5,381 nt of DNA from Candidatus Heimdallarchaeota archaeon (GTDB taxonomy: Archaea; Asgardarchaeota; Heimdallarchaeia; Heimdallarchaeales; Kariarchaeaceae), in the NCBI GenBank assembly GCA_030668165.1, contig DAOUUM010000237.1, positions 1-5,381 on the forward strand, given 5' to 3'. The notes beneath the pieces were generated by a model that made no database searches, was not told the DNA's origin, and saw nothing but the letters and a program-made list of their open reading frames with translations. Numbering within the stretch: the first letter of the stretch is position 1; each line of letters opens with the position of its first letter. Position numbers and translations under genes: made by a program. Shown here one piece after another: positions 1 to 5,372 of the stretch.

Positions 1-441
1 AAAACATGCTGGAAATGTAATACTAGGGGAATTAGACCAAAACAATCCCATTTTATCTGTAACAACTGCGGATGGCAGGGAAATGCAGATGAAAATGGAG
101 CAATCAACATAGCCAAAAGGCTAATACTAAATTTCAGGCTTACCCAATTTTCTAAAATTGGTAAGAAAGGACTAGGACAGTATCTACCTGTCGTCTCTTC
201 TAAGAAGGGGAACGGAAAAGTTAGATACAGGCCGAATGCTCGCAAGAGAAGTCCCGTCCCATTGGGACAAACTGGCACGAAACTAAGCAATTGGTTTCAA
301 CATGATCTGTCGGTAAGCGCGGAAACCCTGTCTTCTGAGAAGTTAGGAAACGGAGAAGCAGGATACAGTAACCGCACGAAAGTGCAACATATTAGACAAA
401 CCTTAGAGGAAACTCCAAAGGTGACGGTGACGTCTGGCTAG
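1..441 (+). CDS. tnpB: TnpB C-terminal part, RNA-guided nuclease of an IS200/IS605-type element (5' end outside window)
   Basis: Frame 1 is open from the first base to the TAG at 439-441, giving 146 visible residues. They begin with a four-cysteine zinc finger, CWKC (visible residues 3-6) and CNNC (20-23), followed by NADENGAINIAKR (28-40). D30 is the third catalytic aspartate of the RuvC fold, in the usual TnpB position. TnpB proteins are RNA-guided DNA nucleases that cut next to a transposon-specific motif and help IS200/IS605 elements persist. After the RuvC motif comes an unusually long basic, low-complexity tail of about 105 residues (e.g. SSKKGNGKVRYRP, then SSEKLGNGEAGY). That tail is probably the by-product of translating DNA that also encodes the guide RNA. 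No tnpA is visible; the element may lie mostly upstream or be a tnpB-only (IS1341-like) type. Family call is firm; whether the nuclease is active cannot be judged from the tail. Confidence 0.88.
   Translation, partial: KTCWKCNTRGIRPKQSHFICNNCGWQGNADENGAINIAKRLILNFRLTQFSKIGKKGLGQYLPVVSSKKGNGKVRYRPNARKRSPVPLGQTGTKLSNWFQHDLSVSAETLSSEKLGNGEAGYSNRTKVQHIRQTLEETPKVTVTSG
187..248 (+). repeat. Copy A of a duplicated module in the tnpB tail
   Basis: Copy A runs from CCTGTC (187-192) through a CTTC/GAAG hairpin (197-207), AACGGAAAAG (211-220) and GATACAG (224-230) to a GCAA-capped hairpin (239-248). The same order recurs in copy B about 138 bases downstream and in the same reading frame, giving similar peptides (SSKKGNGKVRY versus SSEKLGNGEAGY). 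Confidence 0.6.
327..385 (+). repeat. Copy B of the duplicated module in the tnpB tail
   Basis: Copy B has CCTGTC (327-332), a CTTC/GAAG hairpin (332-342), AACGGAGAAG (349-358), GATACAG (362-368) and a GAAA-capped hairpin (374-385). Between AACGGA and the end of GATACAG, copies A and B agree at 16 of 20 positions without gaps. The spacing from the first hairpin to GATACAG is 27 bases in A and 30 in B. Confidence 0.6.
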
Positions 442-475
442 TGTGGAGACAACGCGTAAATAATGTTTAACTTGA

Positions 476-493
476 ATAAAAGTTAGCTTTTAT
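476..493. terminator. Perfect 7-bp hairpin between convergent genes; terminator or IS right-end structure
   Basis: ATAAAAG (476-482) pairs perfectly with CTTTTAT (487-493) around a TTAG loop. It lies 34 bases after the tnpB stop and 28 bases beyond the stop of the convergent HXXEE gene. On the minus strand a run of five T (511-515) precedes it, just after that gene's stop. IS200/IS605 ends carry subterminal hairpins, so it may mark the right end of the element; a terminator role for either gene is equally possible. Confidence 0.45.
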
Positions 494-500
494 GATCATA
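491..500. repeat. 10-bp perfect palindrome TATGATCATA
   Basis: This palindrome overlaps the last three bases of the 476-493 hairpin. It may belong to the same element-end structure or be a coincidental AT-rich palindrome; nothing else identifies it. Confidence 0.4.
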
Positions 501-521
501 GCTTATACGTAAAAATGTCGA

Positions 522-1136
522 TTACCCTTGCAGGTTAGCAATAAAATTTTTTGTTCGTATATTGGCACTTATTGGTAATATGGCTCCAACTATAATTCCT
601 CCCACAATTGATATTACCCAATCAGATACTGATAGTAATGATTGATTCTGAATATTGAGAATAACGAATATGGATAGGGGGACAATGAATAATATAGTTG
701 ATACCAATCCCGGGTTATATCCCCTAACTTTGATCTGAAATAGGAATATATGTCCAAATCCATTGAAAAGGGCATTGAATAAAATAAAAATTAATCCTAA
801 CCAGGGTACAACATTAACTAATAAAGCACCCAGAATTATAAATAGCCAGACACCAATATTTATCCAGAAAATCATTGCCTCATTTAGGGGAATTTCCTTC
901 TCTACCGGATTTAGTGCGAAAACCGTTTTTCCATTGAAAAATTCTTTGAATCCACCTGGAAATACATATTCTTCAAATTCATGAATCATCAGTACAGGTA
1001 GATGTATCCAGTACAGGTAAACAATAATATTCTCATCTTGATTAAAATAGAATACAATCCCCAGGATAATTGATATCAAGGGTACAAGTATAATTAATGA
1101 TTTTTGCCAGAGTTGATTGATAGAGTTATAATTCAT
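522..1136 (-). CDS. HXXEE-motif integral membrane protein of unknown function
   Basis: A 204-residue membrane protein starting at ATG (1134-1136). Residues 52-56 read HEFEE, the signature of the HXXEE family (domain of unknown function, mostly small bacterial and archaeal membrane proteins). Other conserved-looking polar positions in hydrophobic surroundings are N125 and H129 (NGFGH) and Y140-x-P-G143. Hydrophobic segments are at about 12-31, 38-52, 88-107, 109-124, 145-162 and 171-190, so roughly six membrane helices, with the motif at the end of the second. The motif histidine and glutamates could bind a metal or act catalytically, but no reaction is established for the family. The gene follows the 633-residue gene by 63 bases, has its own TATA-like box, and converges with tnpB. 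There is no signal peptide apart from the first helix. Family call is good; function is unknown. Confidence 0.82.
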   Translation of the reverse strand: MNYNSINQLWQKSLIILVPLISIILGIVFYFNQDENIIVYLYWIHLPVLMIHEFEEYVFPGGFKEFFNGKTVFALNPVEKEIPLNEAMIFWINIGVWLFIILGALLVNVVPWLGLIFILFNALFNGFGHIFLFQIKVRGYNPGLVSTILFIVPLSIFVILNIQNQSLLSVSDWVISIVGGIIVGAILPISANIRTKNFIANLQG

Positions 1137-1163
1137 GAATCAACATTGAATAATGGTTATTTC

Positions 1164-1171
1164 ATATTTTA
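1164..1171 (-). promoter_or_regulatory. Candidate TATA box for the HXXEE gene
   Basis: On the minus strand this reads TAAAATAT, centred about 31 bases before the ATG at 1136. Archaeal TATA boxes sit near -26, so transcription would begin about five bases before the start codon, an almost leaderless message. No Shine-Dalgarno sequence precedes the ATG, which agrees. In such AT-rich sequence the box alone is weak evidence. Confidence 0.35.
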
Positions 1172-1199
1172 GCTTACTTTATGAATAATTGAAAATTTA

Positions 1200-3101
1200 T
1201 CATTCCTTGGGTGCTAGTAATTGGGTGAAGTCAGTGTGGGTTTTATTGGCTAGTTTGGCGAATAATGGTTCCAGTTCCTCGATTGGGATGATATCCTGTG
1301 CCTCTGCAATCACTTCTTTGTACACCTGGGAAATCATCTGCAATTCCTTTTCTATCACAGGAGTAACCTCGGTGGTTAGATTTTTAACAAAATAAATTAT
1401 GAAATATTTATCATAATTATCTATGAATACATTGGAACCAACTATTTCAATCAGAGATATCTCCTGACTCTCCTTGAACATCTCATCACCCACACTCTTC
1501 AAAGAGGTGATCAATCCAGCCAGCATCGAGGTGTCAAAATCAAATTCCTCACCATCCACCTCCCAGAATATCTGGAATTTTGGTTTTAGTTCCTTTGATA
1601 TCAGAATACCCTGTAACTCGGGTTTGGTACTCGCATCAAATGAATCCAGATGATCACGGAGTATGGACTTGGCCACATTCAGATTTGATCCTGCCTGACC
1701 CTTTCCGAGAGCAGCCTGTTTTTGATCCATATCTGCATTCTTCAGAGCATCTTTGATGATGGAAAAAATATTTACTGCCGGAACATAATAGTTCGATACA
1801 TGGTTTAACCGACCCTGATTGATAGCGTTAGATAATTCACCAGTTGTGGTCTGTTCTCTCTCCAAAAGTACCTGCTGCATCAGCAGAGATGTTTCGGAGA
1901 ACAGTGTGGATTGGGAGGACAGATCCTTCTCGTTCTCCAATCTAAGAGAATCGATCACCAGTACCGAACACTGCAGGGATTTCAATTTTTCAAAGACCTC
2001 AGCCTCAGAAGTTGCAGATTGAAAGGCATAATCAAGATCATATTGCTCTCTGGTTTTGAGTTCAGTCAGTTCCTGTTTCAGCACCTCTATTCTTGCGCTA
2101 TCTTTCATAAAGAGCAATACCACATGCTCTCTCTCCAACTGTTCCTTAAGCACAATATCCTCGTACTCCTTGATCTCCTCATCATCCCTGGCATCAAATT
2201 GTGCAGTGATACTATTCAGATTGTTATGGGATTGCTCTGAAAGCCTCCTGTTAATCAATTCCTGACCATAACCACCTACGATTTCCTCAACCATGCCTGA
2301 TATTCTTAATTCAGCCTTCTCAATATTCCTGCGATTAAGATTCCTTACAAAGAAACTGAATTGACAGCCCTCATAGAATCTGAATAGCACTGATATGCCT
2401 CCAAAATTAATCTCTTTGAGAGCCTGTTCATTATTGAACAGATCATCTCCCAGAAGAGATATTGATGAGAGATATCCTGCAAGTAGGATCTCATCCTGGG
2501 CAAGAGTATCCTCAAACCAGACAGTATACTGTGGAACTGTGGCACTGGTTATCATTATTCCCACAAAATTTAGTGGAACATTTTCATCTGCATATTCCAG
2601 TGATGGATCAAGTAGCAGAAAACTGGCCTTGCTCAGCTCTGGAGGATCACTCACCAGAGTTGTGACTGAATGTGCAATCATATAACGGGCATCATTTTCA
2701 ATGATTAAGTTTGTCAATTCAGCCTTATCGATTGGTATCTCATGCAATCCATCAACCGATCCCGAATTCATTATAATAGAGAATTCATCTATGGATATAC
2801 TATAGGTTAAGAGAATAATTCTTGTTATTGGTTGACTGGCTCTCACCAGATTAGTCAATGTTATTACTTCTTCAGTGCTTTCACCCTTCTCAATAATCGC
2901 CAATGCAAAACTGGTCTGGAGTAATGACATTGATATATCTTTTTGCTCACTAAGATAGTGTACCTCATACCCACCCAACATATCTAAAATTGGCAAAATC
3001 TGCCTGTATAATCCCTTGGATCCAAAAAACAGGATATTGGTCTTATCAAATTCGTCGTCATCATCGAAAAATGAATCTAGAGCTGAGATATCATCACTCA
3101 T
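1200..3101 (-). CDS. Tandem receiver-like / longin-like (roadblock-like) domain protein, putative regulatory or scaffold protein
   Basis: A 633-residue soluble protein built from two similar halves; no catalytic motif is visible. After an acidic start (residues 12-19), residues 21-140 have the beta/alpha pattern of a response-regulator receiver, but the acidic pocket of strand 1 is missing (ILFFGSKG) and the phospho-acceptor position is E71. Residues 157-285 look like a longin/roadblock-type alpha/beta domain: GIMIT (181), AGYLSSI (208), GDDLF (218), FVRNL (251). A charged, probably helical linker (286-324) leads to a second receiver-like domain, 325-455, with D384 at the acceptor position and G430 and P441 matching late conserved positions. 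A second longin-like domain (494-605) has GILIS (498), AGLITSL (528), GDEMF (538) and FVKNL (571). Longin and roadblock folds usually bind small GTPases or form scaffolds and are abundant in Asgard archaea, so a signalling or GTPase-linked role is possible but inferred. Its strong TATA box suggests separate transcription. Confidence 0.72.
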   Translation of the reverse strand: MSDDISALDSFFDDDDEFDKTNILFFGSKGLYRQILPILDMLGGYEVHYLSEQKDISMSLLQTSFALAIIEKGESTEEVITLTNLVRASQPITRIILLTYSISIDEFSIIMNSGSVDGLHEIPIDKAELTNLIIENDARYMIAHSVTTLVSDPPELSKASFLLLDPSLEYADENVPLNFVGIMITSATVPQYTVWFEDTLAQDEILLAGYLSSISLLGDDLFNNEQALKEINFGGISVLFRFYEGCQFSFFVRNLNRRNIEKAELRISGMVEEIVGGYGQELINRRLSEQSHNNLNSITAQFDARDDEEIKEYEDIVLKEQLEREHVVLLFMKDSARIEVLKQELTELKTREQYDLDYAFQSATSEAEVFEKLKSLQCSVLVIDSLRLENEKDLSSQSTLFSETSLLMQQVLLEREQTTTGELSNAINQGRLNHVSNYYVPAVNIFSIIKDALKNADMDQKQAALGKGQAGSNLNVAKSILRDHLDSFDASTKPELQGILISKELKPKFQIFWEVDGEEFDFDTSMLAGLITSLKSVGDEMFKESQEISLIEIVGSNVFIDNYDKYFIIYFVKNLTTEVTPVIEKELQMISQVYKEVIAEAQDIIPIEELEPLFAKLANKTHTDFTQLLAPKE

Positions 3102-3123
3102 TGATAATTGTAATTTGTTTTTC

Positions 3124-3133
3124 TATTTATATA
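3124..3133 (-). promoter_or_regulatory. Archaeal TATA box for the REC-longin gene
   Basis: The minus strand reads TATATAAATA here, preceded by a purine-rich AAGAA that fits a BRE element. The box is centred about 27 bases before the ATG at 3101, so transcription should start within a base or two of the start codon, a leaderless message. No Shine-Dalgarno sequence is present. This is the best promoter in the window. Confidence 0.65.
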
Positions 3134-3177
3134 TTCTTAATACAGGTTGATTAAACGAAAAATTCATAGATAATACA

Positions 3178-3217
3178 ATATCTAAATTCTTATCAAAATT
3201 GATTATATATCTAAATT
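3178..3217. repeat. Pair of 11-bp direct repeats upstream of the REC-longin promoter
   Basis: ATATCTAAATT occurs at 3178-3188 and again at 3207-3217 (AATTTAGATAT on the minus strand), 29 bases apart start to start. The pair lies about 45 bases upstream of the TATA box, where an archaeal activator could bind. The surroundings are extremely AT-rich, so chance is not excluded. The rest of 3102-3362 contains no ORF worth calling. Confidence 0.35.
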
Positions 3218-3362
3218 AGTAAAGAAATTTGAATTATTTATTTATTGTAAATTTTATTTTGTTAATGGGTTTTAATTTGTTTACAGATCAGGGGAGATCA
3301 TATTTGATTTTTCAAACACTCATCATCTGAAAATTACGATATTACACCATCCTTACCTGAAA

Positions 3363-4802
3363 TCAATTGAGATCTAGAATTTCCTTGACAAATCCAATCT
3401 TCTCTTCTACATTTGCCTGTCGCCCGATCATAATTCGTTGAGCTTGTGGAGATCCTGCTCCGTGAAGAGATTCAGTTTTATAAGCAAGCGAGGATGCTCC
3501 CATTGTGAAATTCTCAATGAACCTTATGATCTTGTACCTGTCCTCAACTGATACCTCATCTGATGTATTGAGGTATTTCTTCAAAAGATGTCCTACCTCC
3601 TCTGAATTGAAGTCTGCGTAAGAGGGCATTGTACAAATAATTCCTCCAGCAATATCCTCTGCTAGACGCGATATCTCGTATGGTGCTCGTGTGACGTGCT
3701 GTTTTGTAACATTGGCCAATAACATATCCATTTCATAATTTCCAGCCTCACGTTGAAATCCCAAGGCACTACATGCCACTCCGCAAGCGAAAAGAGTTTC
3801 ATTAAGTAGATTCATTTCAATAATCTTATCTTTGATATGCGATACATTTGGAACACCGTTAATCTGAGAGATGAGAGCTGTAGCACCTATGAGAACATCT
3901 CCCTTCCCAGGTTTACAACCTCCGTATGATTGCCTGTGTAATCCTGCAAATCGATTTACCAACTCTCCACTGAATTCAATCTGCCCATTCATGAAAACAT
4001 TCTCTGATGGAATGAACACATCATTAAAGATCACAAACACCTCATGACCCCCATACTTGTAATTACCAGTATCGATTATATTTTCTTCCATTTTACGAGT
4101 ATCTGATGCCTGCCTTCCCATGACTAAAGTCATACCTTTTTCATTGGTATCTACTCCAAAACTAACTGCATAGGCCTCCTCTCCAGATCTCAAAGCCATG
4201 GTGGGCATAACTATGGTACGATGTGAGCTGAGGTATCCTGTCTGGTGTATTTTAGCTCCTCTAACCACGATCCCTTCTTCATTCTCCTCTACCACTCTAA
4301 GGTACATATCTTTGTCTGTCTGTTGAGTAGGTCGCTTGCTCCTATCGCCTTTTGGATCTGTCATTGAGCCTGCAACCATCAAATCTTTTTGTTGAACTTC
4401 TTTCCAGTAATTTGTAAATCTTTCAAAATAACTGGTTCCATATTTTTTGTCCATTTCATAAGTGACACTATATAAGGTGTTAGCAGCATCGAATCCAACA
4501 CATCTCTGAAAACAGGTACCAGTCTTCTGACCAACCAATCTCTGCATTTGCACTTTCTTAATTAGGTCATCAACGGATTGGTGGATATGGGTAAAACGAT
4601 TGATCCTCTCACCAATGAGGTTTGAGACTGCTGTCATCAAGGGTTGATACTCACTAATTTGTGCAAGCTCATATATTTTCATTACAGCATTAAGTGAGGG
4701 TTTGACTAGAGGGTGGTTCCAGAATTCTTTCACTTTTTCACCCATAATATACACTATTGTATCCCTCTTCAAGCTTTCTAGGTATTCTTCAGGAGTTTTC
4801 AT
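3363..4802 (-). CDS. abfD: 4-hydroxybutyryl-CoA dehydratase / vinylacetyl-CoA delta-isomerase
   Basis: This [4Fe-4S]- and FAD-containing enzyme dehydrates 4-hydroxybutyryl-CoA to crotonyl-CoA through a radical mechanism. It serves aminobutyrate/succinate fermentation and the archaeal carbon-fixation cycles that use 4-hydroxybutyrate. The whole protein matches the Clostridium aminobutyricum enzyme as I remember it. Numbering from the ATG at 4802 (479 residues), the cluster ligands are C97, C101, H289 and C296 (CFQRC and HRQSYGGC), corresponding to clostridial C99, C103, H292 and C299. Residues known to matter are also present: Y293, K297, E254, E444 (KTESLHGAGSPQAQR) and T188. HpaB-type flavin monooxygenases of the same superfamily lack the cluster ligands, so this is the dehydratase. 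The frame extends to a TTG at 4841, but that would add 13 residues absent from the clostridial protein. MKTPEEYLESL aligns with the known N-terminus, so I chose the ATG at 4800-4802. It is intact, slightly shorter than the clostridial form because of a gap near residue 405, and probably monocistronic. Confidence 0.95.
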   Translation of the reverse strand: MKTPEEYLESLKRDTIVYIMGEKVKEFWNHPLVKPSLNAVMKIYELAQISEYQPLMTAVSNLIGERINRFTHIHQSVDDLIKKVQMQRLVGQKTGTCFQRCVGFDAANTLYSVTYEMDKKYGTSYFERFTNYWKEVQQKDLMVAGSMTDPKGDRSKRPTQQTDKDMYLRVVEENEEGIVVRGAKIHQTGYLSSHRTIVMPTMALRSGEEAYAVSFGVDTNEKGMTLVMGRQASDTRKMEENIIDTGNYKYGGHEVFVIFNDVFIPSENVFMNGQIEFSGELVNRFAGLHRQSYGGCKPGKGDVLIGATALISQINGVPNVSHIKDKIIEMNLLNETLFACGVACSALGFQREAGNYEMDMLLANVTKQHVTRAPYEISRLAEDIAGGIICTMPSYADFNSEEVGHLLKKYLNTSDEVSVEDRYKIIRFIENFTMGASSLAYKTESLHGAGSPQAQRIMIGRQANVEEKIGFVKEILDLN

Positions 4803-4814
4803 CTTTTTGTATTT

Positions 4815-4820
4815 TCCTCT
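4815..4820 (-). promoter_or_regulatory. Weak Shine-Dalgarno-like AGAGGA before abfD
   Basis: AGAGGA on the minus strand ends 12 bases before the ATG at 4802. The spacing is longer than ideal, so it supports the chosen start only weakly. Confidence 0.25.
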
Positions 4821-4858
4821 ATTAGGACCTACTTCCCTCAACTCATAAACATTGTTGG

Positions 4859-4866
4859 TTTTAAAA
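4859..4866 (-). promoter_or_regulatory. Candidate TATA box for abfD
   Basis: TTTTAAAA (the same on both strands), preceded on the minus strand by CCAAA. A start site about 26 bases downstream would fall near 4836. That is after the alternative TTG start at 4841, which supports the ATG at 4802 with a leader of about 35 bases. A second AT-rich candidate, AAATATATC at about 4921-4929, would give a much longer leader. Confidence 0.35.
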
Positions 4867-4996
4867 TTTGGAATGATAAGAAAATTCTACGATATTTTAA
4901 TTGAGTAAAGTTTCGATCTAGATATATTTCCGATTTGCTTTATCATACCTGCTTTACGAAAAGTGTAACACATCTGTTGAGCTTCTCTAATTGAGA

Positions 4997-5221
4997 TCAC
5001 TGAGGTAATTTGAAGTTTTCTCCAATCATTTCTTCAGAAATATCCCATAATTTGTCTTGTTTATCCATATCATATGATGCAGGTTTAGAATCAACCATCT
5101 CAGCCAAATGATTGAAGTATTTCCCAGTAATTCTTGTGGATATTAAAAAATCTAATGATCTGTATAATTCCAAGGTTCCTGCAGGTAAAACCGGAGGTAA
5201 AGAAAATACAATTGTATTCTT
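4997..5221 (-). pseudogene. C-terminal remnant of a retinol-dehydrogenase-like short-chain dehydrogenase (SDR)
   Basis: A minus-strand frame of 74 codons, from just after a TAA (5222-5224) to TGA (4997-4999), contains the tail typical of retinol-dehydrogenase-type SDRs. It has ITGKYF (frame residues 31-36), then DSKPASYDMDKQDKLW (44-59), then DISEEMIG (60-67). In intact members of about 300 residues this follows the Rossmann fold, the YxxxK active site and a conserved HPG segment. None of these is found upstream in any minus-strand frame through 5381. No start codon precedes the conserved part. The similarity fades around 5185-5225, where an unrelated plus-strand tail begins. I read it as a 5'-deleted remnant left by a rearrangement, or an assembly join, rather than a working gene. 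Its codons are still clean, so the loss may be recent. Confidence 0.7.
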
Positions 5222-5372
5222 TTATCGTCTGTTATTCCATTTAGCCAAAAATAGGTCATTTAATCCTTCTCCTGGGAGATATATTGATGAAACTATGTCT
5301 GAATATGTCTCAAAAGTGATAACTGATTATTTGGGTAATAAGTACAAATCTACTGGTGAATTGAATTTATAA
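5112..5372 (+). pseudogene. C-terminal fragment of an unidentified protein, 5' part missing
   Basis: This is the maximal plus-strand frame, opening at a TTG and ending in a double stop TAA TAG (5370-5375). Only its distal part, from about 5190, looks like real coding sequence: balanced amino-acid use and a plausible soluble tail (FFYRLLFHLAKNR, then SPGRYIDETMSEYVSKVI, then DYLGNKYKSTGEL). The first 25 or so codons are antisense to the SDR remnant and are probably a shadow. I do not recognise the family. If real, its original upstream part has been replaced by the SDR tail, so it would be the mirror remnant of the same rearrangement. An alternative is that the frame is entirely fortuitous. 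Confidence 0.4.
5199..5224. repeat. Palindrome at the junction of two gene tails
   Basis: The core AATACAATTGTATT (5205-5218) is a perfect 14-bp palindrome. With a two-base bulge the arms extend to AAAGAA on the left and TTCTTT on the right. It lies exactly where the SDR tail on the minus strand gives way to the plus-strand tail. Because of it both strands encode the same short peptide, NTIVF. Confidence 0.55.

Larger units (their letters stand above)
186..475 (+). ncRNA. Probable omega/reRNA scaffold overlapping the tnpB 3' end
   Basis: In IS200/IS605 elements the guide RNA of TnpB is made from the 3' end of tnpB through the right end of the element. Here this stretch holds a run of small hairpins readable on the plus strand: 195-200/204-209 (loop TAA), 239-241/246-248 (GCAA tetraloop), 256-260/264-268 (loop ATT), 279-283/294-298, 332-335/339-342 (loop TGA) and 374-377/382-385 (GAAA tetraloop). 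Two of them carry GNRA-type loops, as expected of folded RNA. Coordinates are approximate. The scaffold/guide boundary cannot be fixed without the element's terminus. This is inference from family knowledge plus visible hairpins. Confidence 0.4.

Noticed and set aside
763..984. Plus-strand 73-codon frame opposite the HXXEE gene
   Set aside because: It is antisense to a gene with a recognised family motif, and its composition shows no domain or promoter of its own.
1189..2685. Several plus-strand open frames of 66-109 codons opposite the REC-longin gene
   Set aside because: They are antisense shadows: serine/leucine-rich translations with no motif, lying wholly within a long gene whose own domains are recognisable.
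3283..3301. Repeated AGATCA flanking GGGG in the intergenic gap
   Set aside because: The repeat is only six bases and rests on self-complementary GATC; it is not positioned sensibly relative to either gene's promoter.
3244..3328. Small plus-strand ORF (about 21 codons from ATG near 3266) in the abfD downstream gap
   Set aside because: Too short, no ribosome site or promoter in place, and no recognisable sequence; nothing separates it from chance.
4803..4841. A longer abfD reading frame starting at TTG (4841)
   Set aside because: It adds 13 residues with no counterpart in the clostridial enzyme, uses a rare start codon and would begin upstream of the predicted transcription start. The ATG at 4802 aligns with the known N-terminus.
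5203..5221. The shared peptide NTIVF on both strands, which first suggested that both tails are copies of one gene
   Set aside because: It follows automatically from the palindrome. Beyond it the two tails show no similarity: the plus-strand tail lacks the GKYF and LW-DISEE features of the SDR tail.
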